64,000 nucleotides of DNA from Allolobophora icterica (taxonomy: Eukaryota; Annelida; Clitellata; Crassiclitellata; Lumbricidae): the NCBI GenBank assembly GCA_963556255.1, contig OY744605.1, positions 65,219,730 to 65,283,729 of the forward strand, given 5' to 3'. Of the stretch, positions 20,706 through 32,600 are shown one piece after another. Under the pieces are notes generated by a model. It had not been told where the DNA came from and did not search any database. It saw only the letters and a list, made by a program, of their open reading frames with translations. Within the stretch, counting starts at the first letter, position 1. The number at the start of each line of letters is the position of its first letter. A program made the translations under genes and the position numbers.

Positions 20706-22551
20706 TAAAAAATAATAGTAGGCCTAATAATACTACTACTAATAATACTACTACTAATAATAAATAAATAAACCCGGAGCAGGGGCGTAGCACCATTCGG
20801 TCTGCTGCCCATGGACCAGTGAGTAATCTAGACGTCTTTGGGGGGGGAAATGTCCCCCCCCAGGATTGATGTTTCCCCCCAGAGGCGAGCAATATTACAA
20901 TGTACAGACCATTAGGGGAGGAAACCCCCCCCCCCAGAAACCTGGTTCCCCTCCCAGACGAGGGGGACTAGATTAAACACTGCCCATGGACGTTTGTCCC
21001 TCGCATGCATACTGCTACAGCTCAGTCCAGAAGCTTTGCCTATGCTGGGTCCAACAACTGGAATCGTTTTCTCGAGAGCTGCGGCTCGAGCTCCTCAGTT
21101 TGTCCCTTCCACAGTTGCACAAGGGTCTGAAGTCTGTATTATTCTACAGTTATTTCACTGAAATCGGGTCTGGAGTACCACTAGTGAGTTTGTCGAGCTC
21201 TCGTCGACGCGATCGACTGGGCAAATAAACGATCGCCTTGGTCGACTTTTGTCGACTTGTAGGCCTACTGTATAGTCTCTTGGCCAAAACTGCTGACGAA
21301 TCTTGCATTCTTATATTCCAGTACCTAAATTACTCAGGAATTTCAATTGCACAGTCTGCCTCGAACTGTCAAATTGTAATTGAACTGGCAAGTAAAATTT
21401 CAGGTATAATGATATCGTGTGGGGTTGACTTCCCTCTTAATCTCTCCATTTTCACCGTAAAACTGTGAAAAATGTGGGCCTATCCATTGCCTTCTAGATA
21501 CTAGAAGGCAATGGCATATCCCTATAGTTTCCACTATAATACGAATGCATAATTTGCACTGAACTTCAAATCAGGTTAATACGGTAGTTGCGTGTTTACA
21601 CAGAATTACGTCATTACATCACGTGGGTCATTGTGTGACGTAGCCGCAAAAATATTTCAGTCGCGTCAAGTCGAGGAAACAACGATCAACTCGACTTTTC
21701 AAAACATTTGATCGACTCGGCTTGCAGGTCGACCAAGTCGAAGATTTTTCGACCAAATTCACGGAAGGTATTATTACTATTACTACGCTGGCATAATATC
21801 AAGTTATGGTGAACTAAACCTCAGTTTTATATCTAGTCGTTAGGAATAATTGCGCCGCTGCAGGGCCGGATTAACCAGTATGCTCAATATACTTTAGCAG
21901 GGGGCCCCCGCTTACAGGGGCCCCCCGACTAGAGTCGGAATACTGCAGGACAAACACAGAATTTATAACACCAAATAAGTATTTGTTCACAAGAAAAAGC
22001 TTAGTTTTACTAGATTCAGTTTAAACAAGAATTTGACTAAGCAAATTTTGGAACTTTGAAATGTCAGCCGAGCAACCACCTGCTGTGTACATAGGGCCTA
22101 CGTTTCTTTTGACTGGACTTCTTTCAATCAATATAATAATCTATGCTGAGATTACTTTTGTTTCTATTAGGAAGCGATTTGTTTCCTGGCACACACATAG
22201 CAGCGAGCTCACCTTTGAAGGTAGAGACAAGTTTCGTGCTGAAACTTAATTTTTTTATTATAGACAAGTAGTTGACGCCCCTGAGGCAGAAAATTCACAT
22301 TTACAGTTAAGTTGAATCGTCATGTATTCCAAGTTGTAACAGCTTTTGATAGATTAGCATTAGCCTGACAAGATTTGAGAATTTTCCAGCAGGCTGGCCA
22401 CGACATACAGAAGAGATTTGTAGCCTGACACATTTCCTGACGAAATGGTTTAACTAGCTGATTTTGAAAAATTTAAAGATTGTGCCACGTACACCTGCTG
22501 CTTTAGCTATGCTACTGTTACCGAGAACCTTCTGGAAACAATCTCTGTTTC

Positions 22552-22694
22552 CATGGGCGTCTGCCATGGATTTTGAAAGTTGTCACATTTTCTGTGTTCG
22601 TCAGTAGCTATGCAAAGCGTTATTTTGCCCCCCTGAAAAATTTTTCTCCCTAGTAAAATTTAGGCCCCCCGGAAAAATTTCTATGGACGCCCAT
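22552..22694. mobile_element. 143-bp TIR element, CATGGGCGTC family (nested)
   Basis: The ends catgggcgtc and gacgcccat match the 1587-1878 element. Flanks ctctgtttc (22543-22551) and ctatgtttc (22695-22703) agree at 8 of 9 positions. Confidence 0.7.
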
Positions 22695-23072
22695 CTATGT
22701 TTCTATCACTATGCGCGTGTTCATGTCACTGATAATCTCCAACTGTTCAGGTGAACATTTTTAAAAGTAAAATGGGACTTATTAAAACAAACTGCAAACT
22801 TCTATGATTCGCAAACGTCTAACTACGTTGGAACTTCTTTGTGTAAATTGATGTGCTAACTGATTTCAGTTGATGATATTATTACACAGTTTTCTGCTGC
22901 TAAAAGTCGCAAATGCTTCTGAGCTGTTAAAACTGAAGAGAACAGATTCGAAATTTGTTTATAATTTTAAGTTAATTGCATGTTGTGATATAGGCCAACT
23001 GTTACAAATATTTGAAACGGCCTTAGATAGTCCCAAATTATGCTAAGCGTTATAGTTGCGTTGTGTGCATTG

Positions 23073-23762
23073 CACTGGCGTAAACTTGTCCAAAATATTG
23101 GAGGGGCAAGGAGTCTGGACCAGAGGGGCAAAAAACAAGATTTTTCAAGATGAAAAGTTGTTTTTTGTTTTTTTTCCGTTTTTGGGGTTTTTATAGTTTT
23201 TGTTGTTTTTAAGATTTTCGGATTTCGGATCATAAAAACCATAAAAAATGGTATGAACAAGAGCACGAACTCAGTTTAATTCAGTTGCGATTTCCGAAAA
23301 TAAAAAATCATTAAATCAATGTTATTAAGATAACTTCTAAAAAAATAAGAAATTTATTTTTAAACAAAACAAAAAACAAATTTTGTGGATTTCTTTTCCT
23401 TATTTGTTTAAAACCAAAATCCGACAAAAAACCTTTTTCACCTCTGGTCTGGACAGTCAGCAAAGGCTTCCGGTGTTACGTTAATGCGTATACGAAATGG
23501 GGCGATTTGTTTACATGTAAATTTGTTTCATATTGAAGATATTGAAGATAAAAATAAATCTTTGTTTTCATTATGAATTTCTGATAGTATTTCAGTTCTG
23601 TGTCTCTGTTTTTCTGTTTCTGAAGAAATTTGTCTATATTGAAACATAATATATTATTTTTTTAAGAAATTCTCCTCTCGATTTTTGGGGGGGCATTGCC
23701 CCGGCTCCTCAATTATTGGTGGGGCACGTGCCCCGGCTGACCCCCCAGAGTCTACGCCTATG
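23073..23762. mobile_element. 690-bp hAT-like element, copy 1 (nested)
   Basis: Ends cactggcgtaaact (23073) and agtctacgcctatg (23762) are inverted with three mismatches. Exact target duplication gtgcattg (23065-23072 and 23763-23770). It is highly similar over its length to 28420-29100. Non-coding. Confidence 0.92.
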
Positions 23763-23971
23763 GTGCATTGACTACTAACTTGAGCAACATGGCATACAGC
23801 ATTGACCCTGTCTTTGCGGCATCCCCATCATTCCATGCTCAATACGACAAGGGCCCCCCGTGTGTAATTAGCATGGGGCCCCCGAGTGGTTAATCCGGCC
23901 CTGCGCCGCTGCCAAACGCACTGAAAATATCAAGCTGGCATGGCTCTTGCGTTGCTTAAAAGGACCTACAT

Positions 23972-24350
23972 CACAGTATAAATAATTACACAGTACGTCG
24001 ACTCTCATTGCTGGCTGTTGACTAGTTTTTTTCTGGTCACGTGATTACGACGCCATCTTGAAACATAGCTTTTGAATTATAGATTTAAGCTGAAATTAAC
24101 GTTAAAAATAATAATAGTTAATTCTAATGAAGTCCTCAATGTTGTAACGTTTAAAAAATATTTTATTTGATGGATTCCGGTGTATCGGCGTGTAGTCCTC
24201 AATGTTGTTTTAACGTTTAAAAAATATTTGATGTGATTGTTTCCGGTGTATCGGCATGGTAAACGGTCTCTTTCAAGATGGCGGTCGGTCACAAATTCTG
24301 ACTGCTGCAGAGGCCGGGAGTCGACGTACTGTGTAATTATTTATACTGTG
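23972..24350. mobile_element. 379-bp element with a perfect 33-bp terminal inverted repeat
   Basis: Bases 23972-24004 (cacagtataaataattacac...) are the exact inverse of 24318-24350. The flanks share a 7-bp direct repeat cctacat (23965-23971 and 24351-24357). An internal direct duplication (tcctcaatgttgt ... ttccggtgtatcggc at about 24134-24195 and 24197-24258) is present. Superfamily uncertain. Confidence 0.85.
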
Positions 24351-24886
24351 CCTACATGCACGCGTCTTTATGACCTAAATTTCAATGAATTTATAGGGTG
24401 AAATCAATCATCATCACTTCCCGTTCGAACTCCGACACTGCTTGTACTCTAGTAGTGCCAGTCCAAAGCCTGGAGAAATGAGGAGGGCAGGGACGTCATT
24501 TCAGCTTTTTCAGGGGGCAGGGACGTCGTTTGAGCATTTTTCCGGGGATGGGGGACTTGGCCAGCTTGTTAAGTTTTGTATTTAGTCTATGTGTGCAGAA
24601 CTGTAACACACAGTGGCGGCGCGTGGGGGGTGCAAGGGGGTGCGGTCGCACCGGGCGGCCACATGAGAGGGGCGGCACTTTGACTACCTGGAATATTTTT
24701 TCGGTGCTTCCTGTGGTCACCGTAGTGTTTCATTTGGAGGTAGCCTATTACGTAATTCGTTGCCAGAAATTTCAATGAAACTTTAATATCATAATTCAGT
24801 TAACTGTAAATCATCACCGTTCATGCGAGTTTCAATGTATTTATGAGTTTTAAATTGATTTAGATCATTTTTAGCCTAGGCTCTAA

Positions 24887-25281
24887 CAGCGGCGTAGCTA
24901 GGATATTTTTAGTCCGGGGACGAACTATGAATTTGGCGCCCCCACCCCGTTTTACTACTTCACATTTTCCAAATAATAGAATAACAATTTTAAATTTAAT
25001 TAAATGAAATATGAAAACTAAAGATATTACATGCATGTTGCAACTTATTGCTGAATGGGGCGCGAAAATCATACCTGAGAACTGGTTTGTAAGTAATATG
25101 GATATAACTAAATATATTTGGGGTCCAAAATTAAATCATATAAATTTATTTGGGATAAATATTATTAGTTAAAACTGCCTCAAAATTAAGAGTAAAATTA
25201 TTTATCTTAATCCTCATTGTGGCGCCCCTTGCCATGGCGCCCGGGGACACAAGTACCCCCGCACCCCTAGCCACGCTTCTG
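24887..25281. mobile_element. hAT-like element CAGCGGCGTAGCTAGG (innermost)
   Basis: cagcggcgtagctagg (24887) is inverted with mismatches as cctagccacgcttctg (25281). Subterminal ggcgccccc blocks are also inverted. The target duplication is degraded. Confidence 0.6.
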
Positions 25282-25339
25282 GTTTCTAGAAATAATGATT
25301 GCGCTTGATTATATTGATAATGTGGTATTACTTTTGATG

Positions 25340-26000
25340 CACACCTCTCCTTCTCTAGCCACATCTCCAACCTCCCGCACTCCTGTTTCATGCACATTCG
25401 TGACCACCGACGCATCCGGCTCATGCTCGACCTTAAAACTGCCTCCACCATTGCTACCTCTATTATTCATTCAAAGCTTGATTACTGCAATTCCCTCTTT
25501 CTCAACCTTGAATCCACCCAAATCAAGCAACTTAGCCAAATCTCACTTGCCAGAGCAGTTACTAGAACGCCCAAACATCATCATAAATTATCACTCCCAT
25601 CCTCAAACCACTCCATTGGTTAAAAACCCCAGAGCGAATCCACTTCATTATATTACACTAACCTACAACCGTCTACAATATTCTCGGTCCAAGTACCTCA
25701 GTGATCTCTTCACCATTCAGAAAATGCGGTCCAACCGATCCTCCTCCTATCTCAGTCTTTCTCGACCGCCAGTCATCTCAAGTTCTCCAGCCGAGCCATA
25801 TTCAACACAGCATCACAATCTCCCTCTGAATTCCGCAGCTTCTCAGTTCCTCCATCATCATTAAAACCCGTCCTTCATTCTCCTCCTCATTGCCCTCTAT
25901 CACCATCTGGCTTTCCACTCAAAACTGAAATCTCACCTGATCGTCTTCAAATTCTTCTCGCAATAAACGACTCCCGCCTTGACAGCTGCTCTGCCTCTTC
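25340..26000 (+). pseudogene. Decayed LINE RT C-terminus inside the transposon nest
   Basis: The plus strand reads MHIRDHRRIRLMLDLKTAS, then IIHSKLDYCNSLFLNLES, then SLARAVTRTPKHHH and YLSDLFTIQKMRSNRSSSY across shifted frames. This is the classic order of an L2/CR1-like LINE end. Frameshifts rule out function. Confidence 0.8.
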
Positions 26001-26861
26001 TTTTGTTCTGGCCCCGTGGAAACTGGACTCGGGTCTTTTTAAATTACTTTCTGGGGACGGTGGGGACCCACTCTAATTTGATTTGGCCTTCTGGAACCGG
26101 ACTCCGACCTCTTTTTGACTCCTCTCTGGAAACCCCCTCAGATTTGATTTGCTAATGTTAAAAGTACTTTTAGTGCGCAGTACACAGTGACGCTAGTAAC
26201 GGATCTGCTTCATCTGCTACTGTGCTCTATACTAGGCTAAGGCTACTACTAACTACTATCACACACAACACAGACAAAATTTCACTAGACTACTAGACAG
26301 GCCTGTCGTCTTACGGGGGAGGAGCGGCACACTGATGCTTCGCACCACCTTTGAAAAATCCACGCGCCGCCACTGGTAACACAATGATGCATGTATGCTG
26401 CAGTGTGCATATTGTCACTTAATACCCTTTCTTCCTCCTTTTCTTGTTCCATCTTTTTCCTTTTTTTCAAAAATCAAGGGGCAAATTCCTCTGACCCCCA
26501 AATGACGTCCCTGGAGGAGGGCGACACTAATCATCTTTGTTATGACAGAGTGTCGTTAAACAGCAACTAACCAACTAACCACTTCCCTTTCGAAAGGTTG
26601 CCACGCCAGTTGTGATCCCCGTGCTTAGGGCGAATGCTATTACGGAAACTAAAGTTGTTGTGGCTTTTGGAAAATTGTATGAAATGATACTTTACAAGAA
26701 ATGCACAACAACGAACCGCACTGAGTTGATTAATTAGGCCCTAATTCATCTCTTTGATAGTACTCTACGTGGTTAACATAAGGTACTATAAAAATCTACG
26801 TGTGGTAGTACCACACCGTTGCCATAGAAAAACGTATAGGCCTACATTCACATCAACAAAT

Positions 26862-26921
26862 GATTTGGGAGCGATTATGCAGATTTGGGAGTGATTATGC
26901 AGATTTGGGAGTGATTACGCA
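26862..26921. repeat. Three tandem 20-bp units
   Basis: gatttgggag(c/t)gattatgca repeated three times, directly before a LINE fragment. Confidence 0.9.
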
Positions 26922-26929
26922 AAAGGTGC

Positions 26930-27400
26930 CAAACCTTCAAGGCAATGTGCTGCAGCATCAAACAAAGGATAACTCAACTTTAGGTATGATAAGGACAGTG
27001 TTCACTATTAAGTATAGAGACAAGGATACAGCACTGATGTTGTACAGATCATTGCTTAGGCCACGGTTAGAATACTGCATCCAAGTGTGGAATCCATACT
27101 TGAAACATGACATTGAACTAGAAAAAGTGCAAAAAAAGTGCTACTAAAATTATATGAAGTTACAAGGATTTCAGGTACGAAGAAAGGTTGAGAAGGTGTG
27201 GACTATAACAACATTAGAGAGAAGGAGGTGCAGACTCAGCGTGGAGGTTCTGTGAATTAGCACCAAGCAAAGCAACTCGTGGACATAGGTATAAATTATT
27301 TAAGGAACCGAAAGGAACATTAGGCCAGAAATTCCGCAGTGCAAGAATTGTGGACTTGTGGAATGGTCTAGCTGTCAGGATGAGTGGTTCCCAAACTATG
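26930..27400 (+). pseudogene. LINE RT C-terminal fragment
   Basis: Reads TALMLYRSLLRPRLEYCIQV, then WNPYLKHDIELEKVQKK, then shifted 'FRYEERLRRCGL', 'RGHRYKLFK' and 'RIVDLWNGLAVRMSGS'. The order matches the thumb and C-terminus of non-LTR retrotransposons. Frameshifted. Confidence 0.75.
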
Positions 27401-28419
27401 GCCCGCTGTCTTAAGATGGCTTGTCAAGCCTTTCTCACTGCTGAAACATTTCTGGGCATTTTGTGCAAGATCTCTATTTTTTTTATTTCTGTTAACTCCC
27501 GGTCGGTCGATACTCTGCCTCAAACAGTCTTTACAATGCGGAAACTTTTTCAGAAATTATTAGTAAAAGCACGGTCTCTTCTATATATTTAGGGCCTATA
27601 TCTAGGGGCCTATTCTAGCGCTCCGGCCGTTATAACGTCATCGGACAATAACATCCAGCCATGACAGACGATGTGTTATAGCGGAATTATTTTGACCATT
27701 CTATACATTTTACTCAGTAATCAAATATGAATGAAAAAAATTTATCCTCAATCATAAGCTTAGTATAAAATGAGGCGAAAAAAAGGAAAATAAGGGAAGA
27801 GTTCGAGTCGTAAATTCGACTCAGAATGGAAAGAGAAAAACACTTTCGGCCAGGGTTTGAATTGTCAAATTTGAACTGGGGGTGGGGGTTTGAAAAATTC
27901 TTACATGTCCGGAAGTCCTGACCGGAATTTCTTACGTATACGTACCTAAAACCGGTATACATGCTCAATTGCAGGGTGTGTGGGTGTAGCCCGGTGTACT
28001 CGATCCTTAGCTGTGTCTAAAAAATCGAACAATGAAGAAAATATGTACTTATTTGAAAAATGTTGAGTTTTCAGAAGATTTACAGTGAAAACTTAAGATT
28101 TAACAAACTCTGAACTGGTCTGAATGAAAACTGAGAAAAAAACAAAGCAACAGTTTTCATTAATTAAGCAAATAAGATACACTGAACCACTGAAAGCTGT
28201 GCTGGGGGTTAACTTAGCCCCTAAGGTAATTTTTGGGAATTAACTGGAGGGGTTAAAATTGAATTTGGGGGGGTTGAACCCTCCCAACCCCCAACCCGTG
28301 GCAGTTCAATCCCTGGTTTCGGCTAAGACACAAAGGTAAGCCTGTTTTCTTAGTGTGCGGCTTCTTTGCGCCCGCTGTGAAAAAAATGCAATTTGTAACT
28401 ACATTTACACGATTACATC
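27400..28419. other. Unique or old-repeat sequence, no gene seen
   Basis: AT-rich sequence with scattered short frames. A g-rich 'ggggttgaaccctcccaaccccc' tract near 28270 resembles ends of the 1-1268 element family, but no boundaries could be set. Confidence 0.4.
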
Positions 28420-29100
28420 CACTGGCGTAAACTTGTCCAAAATATTGGAGGATGGGGTCTGAACCAGAGGTGCAAAAAACAAGTTTTTTCAAGATGAAAA
28501 GTTGTTTTTTGTTGTGTTTTTTTTGTTTTTATGGTTTTGCTTGTTTTGGTTGTTTTAAGATTTTCGGATTTCGGATCATAAAAAATCATGAAAAATGGCA
28601 TGAACAAGAGCTTCAACTCAGTTTAATTCAGTTGCGATTTCCGAAAATTAAAATCATTAGATCAATGTTATTAAAATAACTTGTACAAATATAAGAAATT
28701 TATTTTAAAAAAAAAACAAACAAATTTTTGTGGTTTTCTTTTTTGTTGTTTAAAACCAAAATCCGAAAAAAACTTTTTTCACCTCCTGTCTGGACAGTCA
28801 GCAGAGGCTTCCGGTGTTACGTTAATGCGTATGAAATGGGGCGTTTTGTTTACATGTAAATTTGTTTCATATTGAAGATATTGAAGATAAAAATAAATCT
28901 TTGTTTTCATTATGAATTTCTGATAGTATTTCAGTACTGTGTCTCTGTTTTTCTGTTTCTGAAGAAATTTGTCTATACTGAAACATAATATTGTAATGTT
29001 TGAAGAAATTCTCCTCTCGATTTTTGGGGGCATTGCCCCGGCTCCTCAATTATTGGGGGGCACGTGCCCCGGCTGCCCCCCCCCAGAGTCTACGCCTATG
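28420..29100. mobile_element. hAT-like element, copy 2 of 23073-23762
   Basis: Same ends (cactggcgtaaact, agtctacgcctatg) in the same orientation. Its own exact 8-bp target duplication attacatc (28412-28419 and 29101-29108) shows independent transposition rather than segmental duplication. Confidence 0.93.
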
Positions 29101-29506
29101 ATTACATCTCTGAACCTATCAGACGTTTGATCAGACGGCAATCTTACACCCCCGTTCGATCAAAATGGACTCACCTAGCGGTGGTCGTTAATCTTTTGCG
29201 GGCGAGAGAATTTGCTGTGCAGACGGGAGACAGGTGTCGCTTAATGGCAGACAAAGAATCCAGGCCACTACAAATCATCTAGGATCACGGCTTCGGCTTC
29301 CGACTATTACTGCACCATCTATGCATTCGAGGCAATAAACACATTAGATCGAAAATTAATGTCTTATTGGCGTTTACATTGCATTGCAACTTGATTGAAA
29401 CGCGCGAGTCAAAGATATCAGCAATCTACAAATATAGAGCTTCGGTTTAGAACTGAAAACGATACTTAGCCCTATCATTACAATGAACCTAGTCCCTACG
29501 TCTGTA

Positions 29507-29681
29507 CAGAGGCGTCTATCCCTCCACGAAGTCATTGGAGCAACTTCCCATCCCTCCTCTTCCCCTTCTCCTTCCTTCCCTCCCCCAATAATGATGGCAC
29601 GTACACTGACAGATCTTTTCCCACCCCCTATTTTCTGGGTGAAGCATTTGCTCCAAGGTTTCTATAGAGTAGACGCCCCTG
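29507..29681. mobile_element. 175-bp hAT-like MITE, reversed relative of 18709-18867
   Basis: Ends cagaggcgtcta (29507) and tagacgcccctg (29681). Exact 8-bp duplication cgtctgta (29499-29506 and 29682-29689). Confidence 0.9.
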
Positions 29682-29689
29682 CGTCTGTA

Positions 29690-32600
29690 TGTAGCAAAAC
29701 GAATATTAATGAATAAATGAATGACTGAATAAATAGCTTAATAAATATAGCTAAATAATGTACATGAACTCGCAGGAAATTAAGCTTTTTCAATGACAGC
29801 TATAGGCACCTGTCAACAATAAACCTAAATATAGCCTATATACAGATTCAAGCTTTTGCTTTTCCGAGGCTGACTGACTTGCTACCATACGTAGGCCCTA
29901 CCCTGCTTGCTACCGACGCCAGCCCCGTTAGCTCCGGCGGTGGGTAACAAGAGGAAGAGGAAAGCGGGCTGCGAACAAAGGCTTTTCTGCAGTTGTTTTT
30001 TTTCTGTCAAATTTATCGTTCGAATGGGGCGTGCATTCGCAGGCCCTGTGATACTGCACTGTAAATGCAGTCGGTTTTGTTCTCAAAGCAGAGCTCTGAC
30101 AACGCCAGCCAGCGACATCCTTTGTTCGGAGCTCCAAAAAGCCTGCAAAACCCGGCGACAGATAGTCTCCTTAAGCCTTTATTTCGCTTCTTCTTTGTCT
30201 TCTGAGCCTGAACATTGGGACAAAAAACGTCGCTGGGTGCGCTAATGTTGCCTCTGTCTTGAGGTCATTGTTCGCAGCCCGTCTGGCCAGGGAGGAAAAT
30301 TCAACAGCACTTTGCAAGACATGTTTCGATGACGCTATATAAATGCTCTGAATCAATCAATGAATAGATGGATGGATGAATGATTGATCTGCATTAGGCA
30401 ATTACTTTGCAGTTCTCCGACTGAATGTTCTCAATAAAAAAATTCTCTGAGGGAATGACGATTCTGAATGAACGAACGAATTAATGAACGAATGCATTAC
30501 TGAATAAACGAACGAACGATACTGTCGCCTTTGTTTCAGTTCCACCTTTCTTGCGCTTTCTTTCTCGCATCAGGTTTAACCCCGCTGGTACTGGACTTTT
30601 TTCCTATCCGGATTTCTGCCATGCAGTGTTGTTGAATTTCACGAAACCGCATCAGTTTCCGATACCGTACCGAGCATCAAAACACGCTCTTGGCATTTCG
30701 AAACTCCTTGCAGCCGATAATTAGTGCGTTGCCGCCGTTGTTTAGGCTATCAAAGAACTTATTGGCTTAAGCATAAATGCTTGAAATAATATTGGCCTCA
30801 GGGTCTGTGCTTAACGTTGGGTTAACTCCTTTAAAAGGCCCCTTCTCTCGCGTTACAATCATAGGCCTACATACACAAACATGACTGTACGTATACACGT
30901 ACACACGGATATCATCAGTTTCTGACGCCAACTATTTGGCGGCGATGGGTACGAACAAATGATTTCTACTGTCCTTGGCCATATGTCACGTCTAGTGCTC
31001 CTCTCAATGTTAGTCTTGTTATGTTCTCGTCTATAGGCCTAGGCCTATATTCTATATTCAGCGCATTGTAATAGTGTGCCTTTGTTTCAGTTCGATTCTT
31101 GTAAGTAGGTGAATTGTGTGGAATTCGGTCAGGCTGGCATACATATAGGCCTACATGAGCATAAATACACACATAGGCCTACTTACGTCAATGCGTTAAA
31201 AGCATGGGCCCTACATACGTACACAAACGTACATGCAGAGGCCAACATACGCAACCTAGTATTTGCGGCTGAAGGGTATGTCTCAACGGATAACGATTGT
31301 GGACCGTGGTCTCACCATAGGCCTATATGAAGCAACCATCGATTGTAGGCCTAGGGCCTACATTACCACGTTCACGGCGCTATACGAGCCCTCATAAGAG
31401 ATGTACAAATGAAGTCTATATCCAGATAGGCGAGGCACTGTAGGTCCTATGGGCCTTCACGTGGCTTGCAGCGTTTTGGTTGTATCTTAGACGATGAGTC
31501 AGTTGGTAGGCCTACATTGTATAGACCTATGTGCGCCTCTATTTGTGCAAATGCGTCTCTTCATTAGGTCTTCTTTCAGTATAGTCAGTATTAACAATGG
31601 TCGGCCATTCAGGCATTCTCGTCTGTATGCGAGTTTTGCTATTATTGAAATTCCAGCAAAACTGCTTCCCTCAAAATTAAGATATATAATCCTGCTACAG
31701 TCCACTAGTGACTAGTCTATTCGTACATGTATATTAAACGCAGATAAGCCCAGTTTCGGGCCATACACTTAATAACTAGTTCGAAGTTGAAACTAGAACC
31801 CAGTGCTTGGTCAGAGGTCATATTGTTATGACCTCTGTACGTCAATCCCGGCTGGCTATCCGGTTCCATCCCTAAATGTCATATTTTTCTTGAACCGGGA
31901 GGTTGGGGCCACTTCTCCAATTCTACACGATAAACAGCGCCAGGGTCGGGACTCGGGCGCAGTCGATAGAATCTTTGACGACTGCCGTCGGCAATCGCCC
32001 AGACGGGCGGGAGACCGATCGCCCGTGCCTAGTCAGGCTCCTGCATATGGCACCAAAGCCGACCACAGCTGCTGCTGCCGACCAACCTGGCTCAGCAGTA
32101 GCGTGATGCTGCTTATGCCCAGCCAGCAGCCAATCATATGGCGCCGTTCATACAAAGTCTTTGTTCAAACGCTACCTTCGGCTTTTTCAAGCGAGTGCTA
32201 AACCGATCTCTTTATCAGTCGAGGACTAGACAACGCAGAAAGCGTCCACGAGATAACATGCTTAGCAGGGTGAAACGCTTCGGTGTTTGGAATTTACACT
32301 TCGAAAACGGAAGAGTTTTTAGTTTATTTACTTAAATATTACGATTACCGAAAACTATAATGGTAAACAGGAACGCGATCCGTGTCTTTCGGGCATTAAC
32401 AACTAAGCGCGTTTTCGATTGCACCGTAGAAAACGATGGTTGTTACGCCGTTAGTAGGACAAGTAAGATGTCCCGGTAACAAAGGATTTGAAATTCCACA
32501 CTGCCATTATATTACATTACAGTATTCAGCTTATCGTAAGCTATCTTGGGTAAAAAAATTCAGTAACCCTTTTCCCGTCTTTGTTGTCTCGCATCGATCG

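Larger units (their letters stand above)
21861..23903. mobile_element. hAT-like element CAGGGCCGGATTAACCA, hosting two nested elements
   Basis: Perfect 17-bp inverted ends cagggccggattaacca (21861-21877) and tggttaatccggccctg (23887-23903). Exact 8-bp target duplication cgccgctg (21853-21860 and 23904-23911). G/C-rich gggcccccg blocks sit beside both ends. Elements at 22552-22694 and 23073-23762 are nested inside. No transposase frame. Confidence 0.92.
24611..26375. mobile_element. hAT-like element CAGTGGCGGCGCGTGG (nested)
   Basis: Perfect 16-bp inverted ends cagtggcggcgcgtgg (24611-24626) and ccacgcgccgccactg (26360-26375). Exact target duplication gtaacaca (24603-24610 and 26376-26383). 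It contains a further element (24887-25281) and a LINE fragment. Confidence 0.92.
24488..26513. mobile_element. hAT-like element CAGGGACGTCATTT, outer shell of a second nest
   Basis: Left end cagggacgtcattt (24488) and right end aaatgacgtccctg (26513) are perfect inverts. Exact 8-bp duplication gaggaggg (24480-24487 and 26514-26521). A second cagggacgtcgttt copy follows at 24518. It inserted into a LINE/SINE tail sequence that is uninterrupted at 62730-62815. Confidence 0.92.

Noticed and set aside
20781..20990. caggggcgtagc end, suggesting another hAT-like element
   Set aside because: No matching inverted end or target duplication could be found nearby, so boundaries cannot be given.
25295..25864. 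189-codon Pro/Ser-rich plus frame
   Set aside because: A shifted frame of a decayed LINE RT end; the neighbouring frame shows the LINE motifs.
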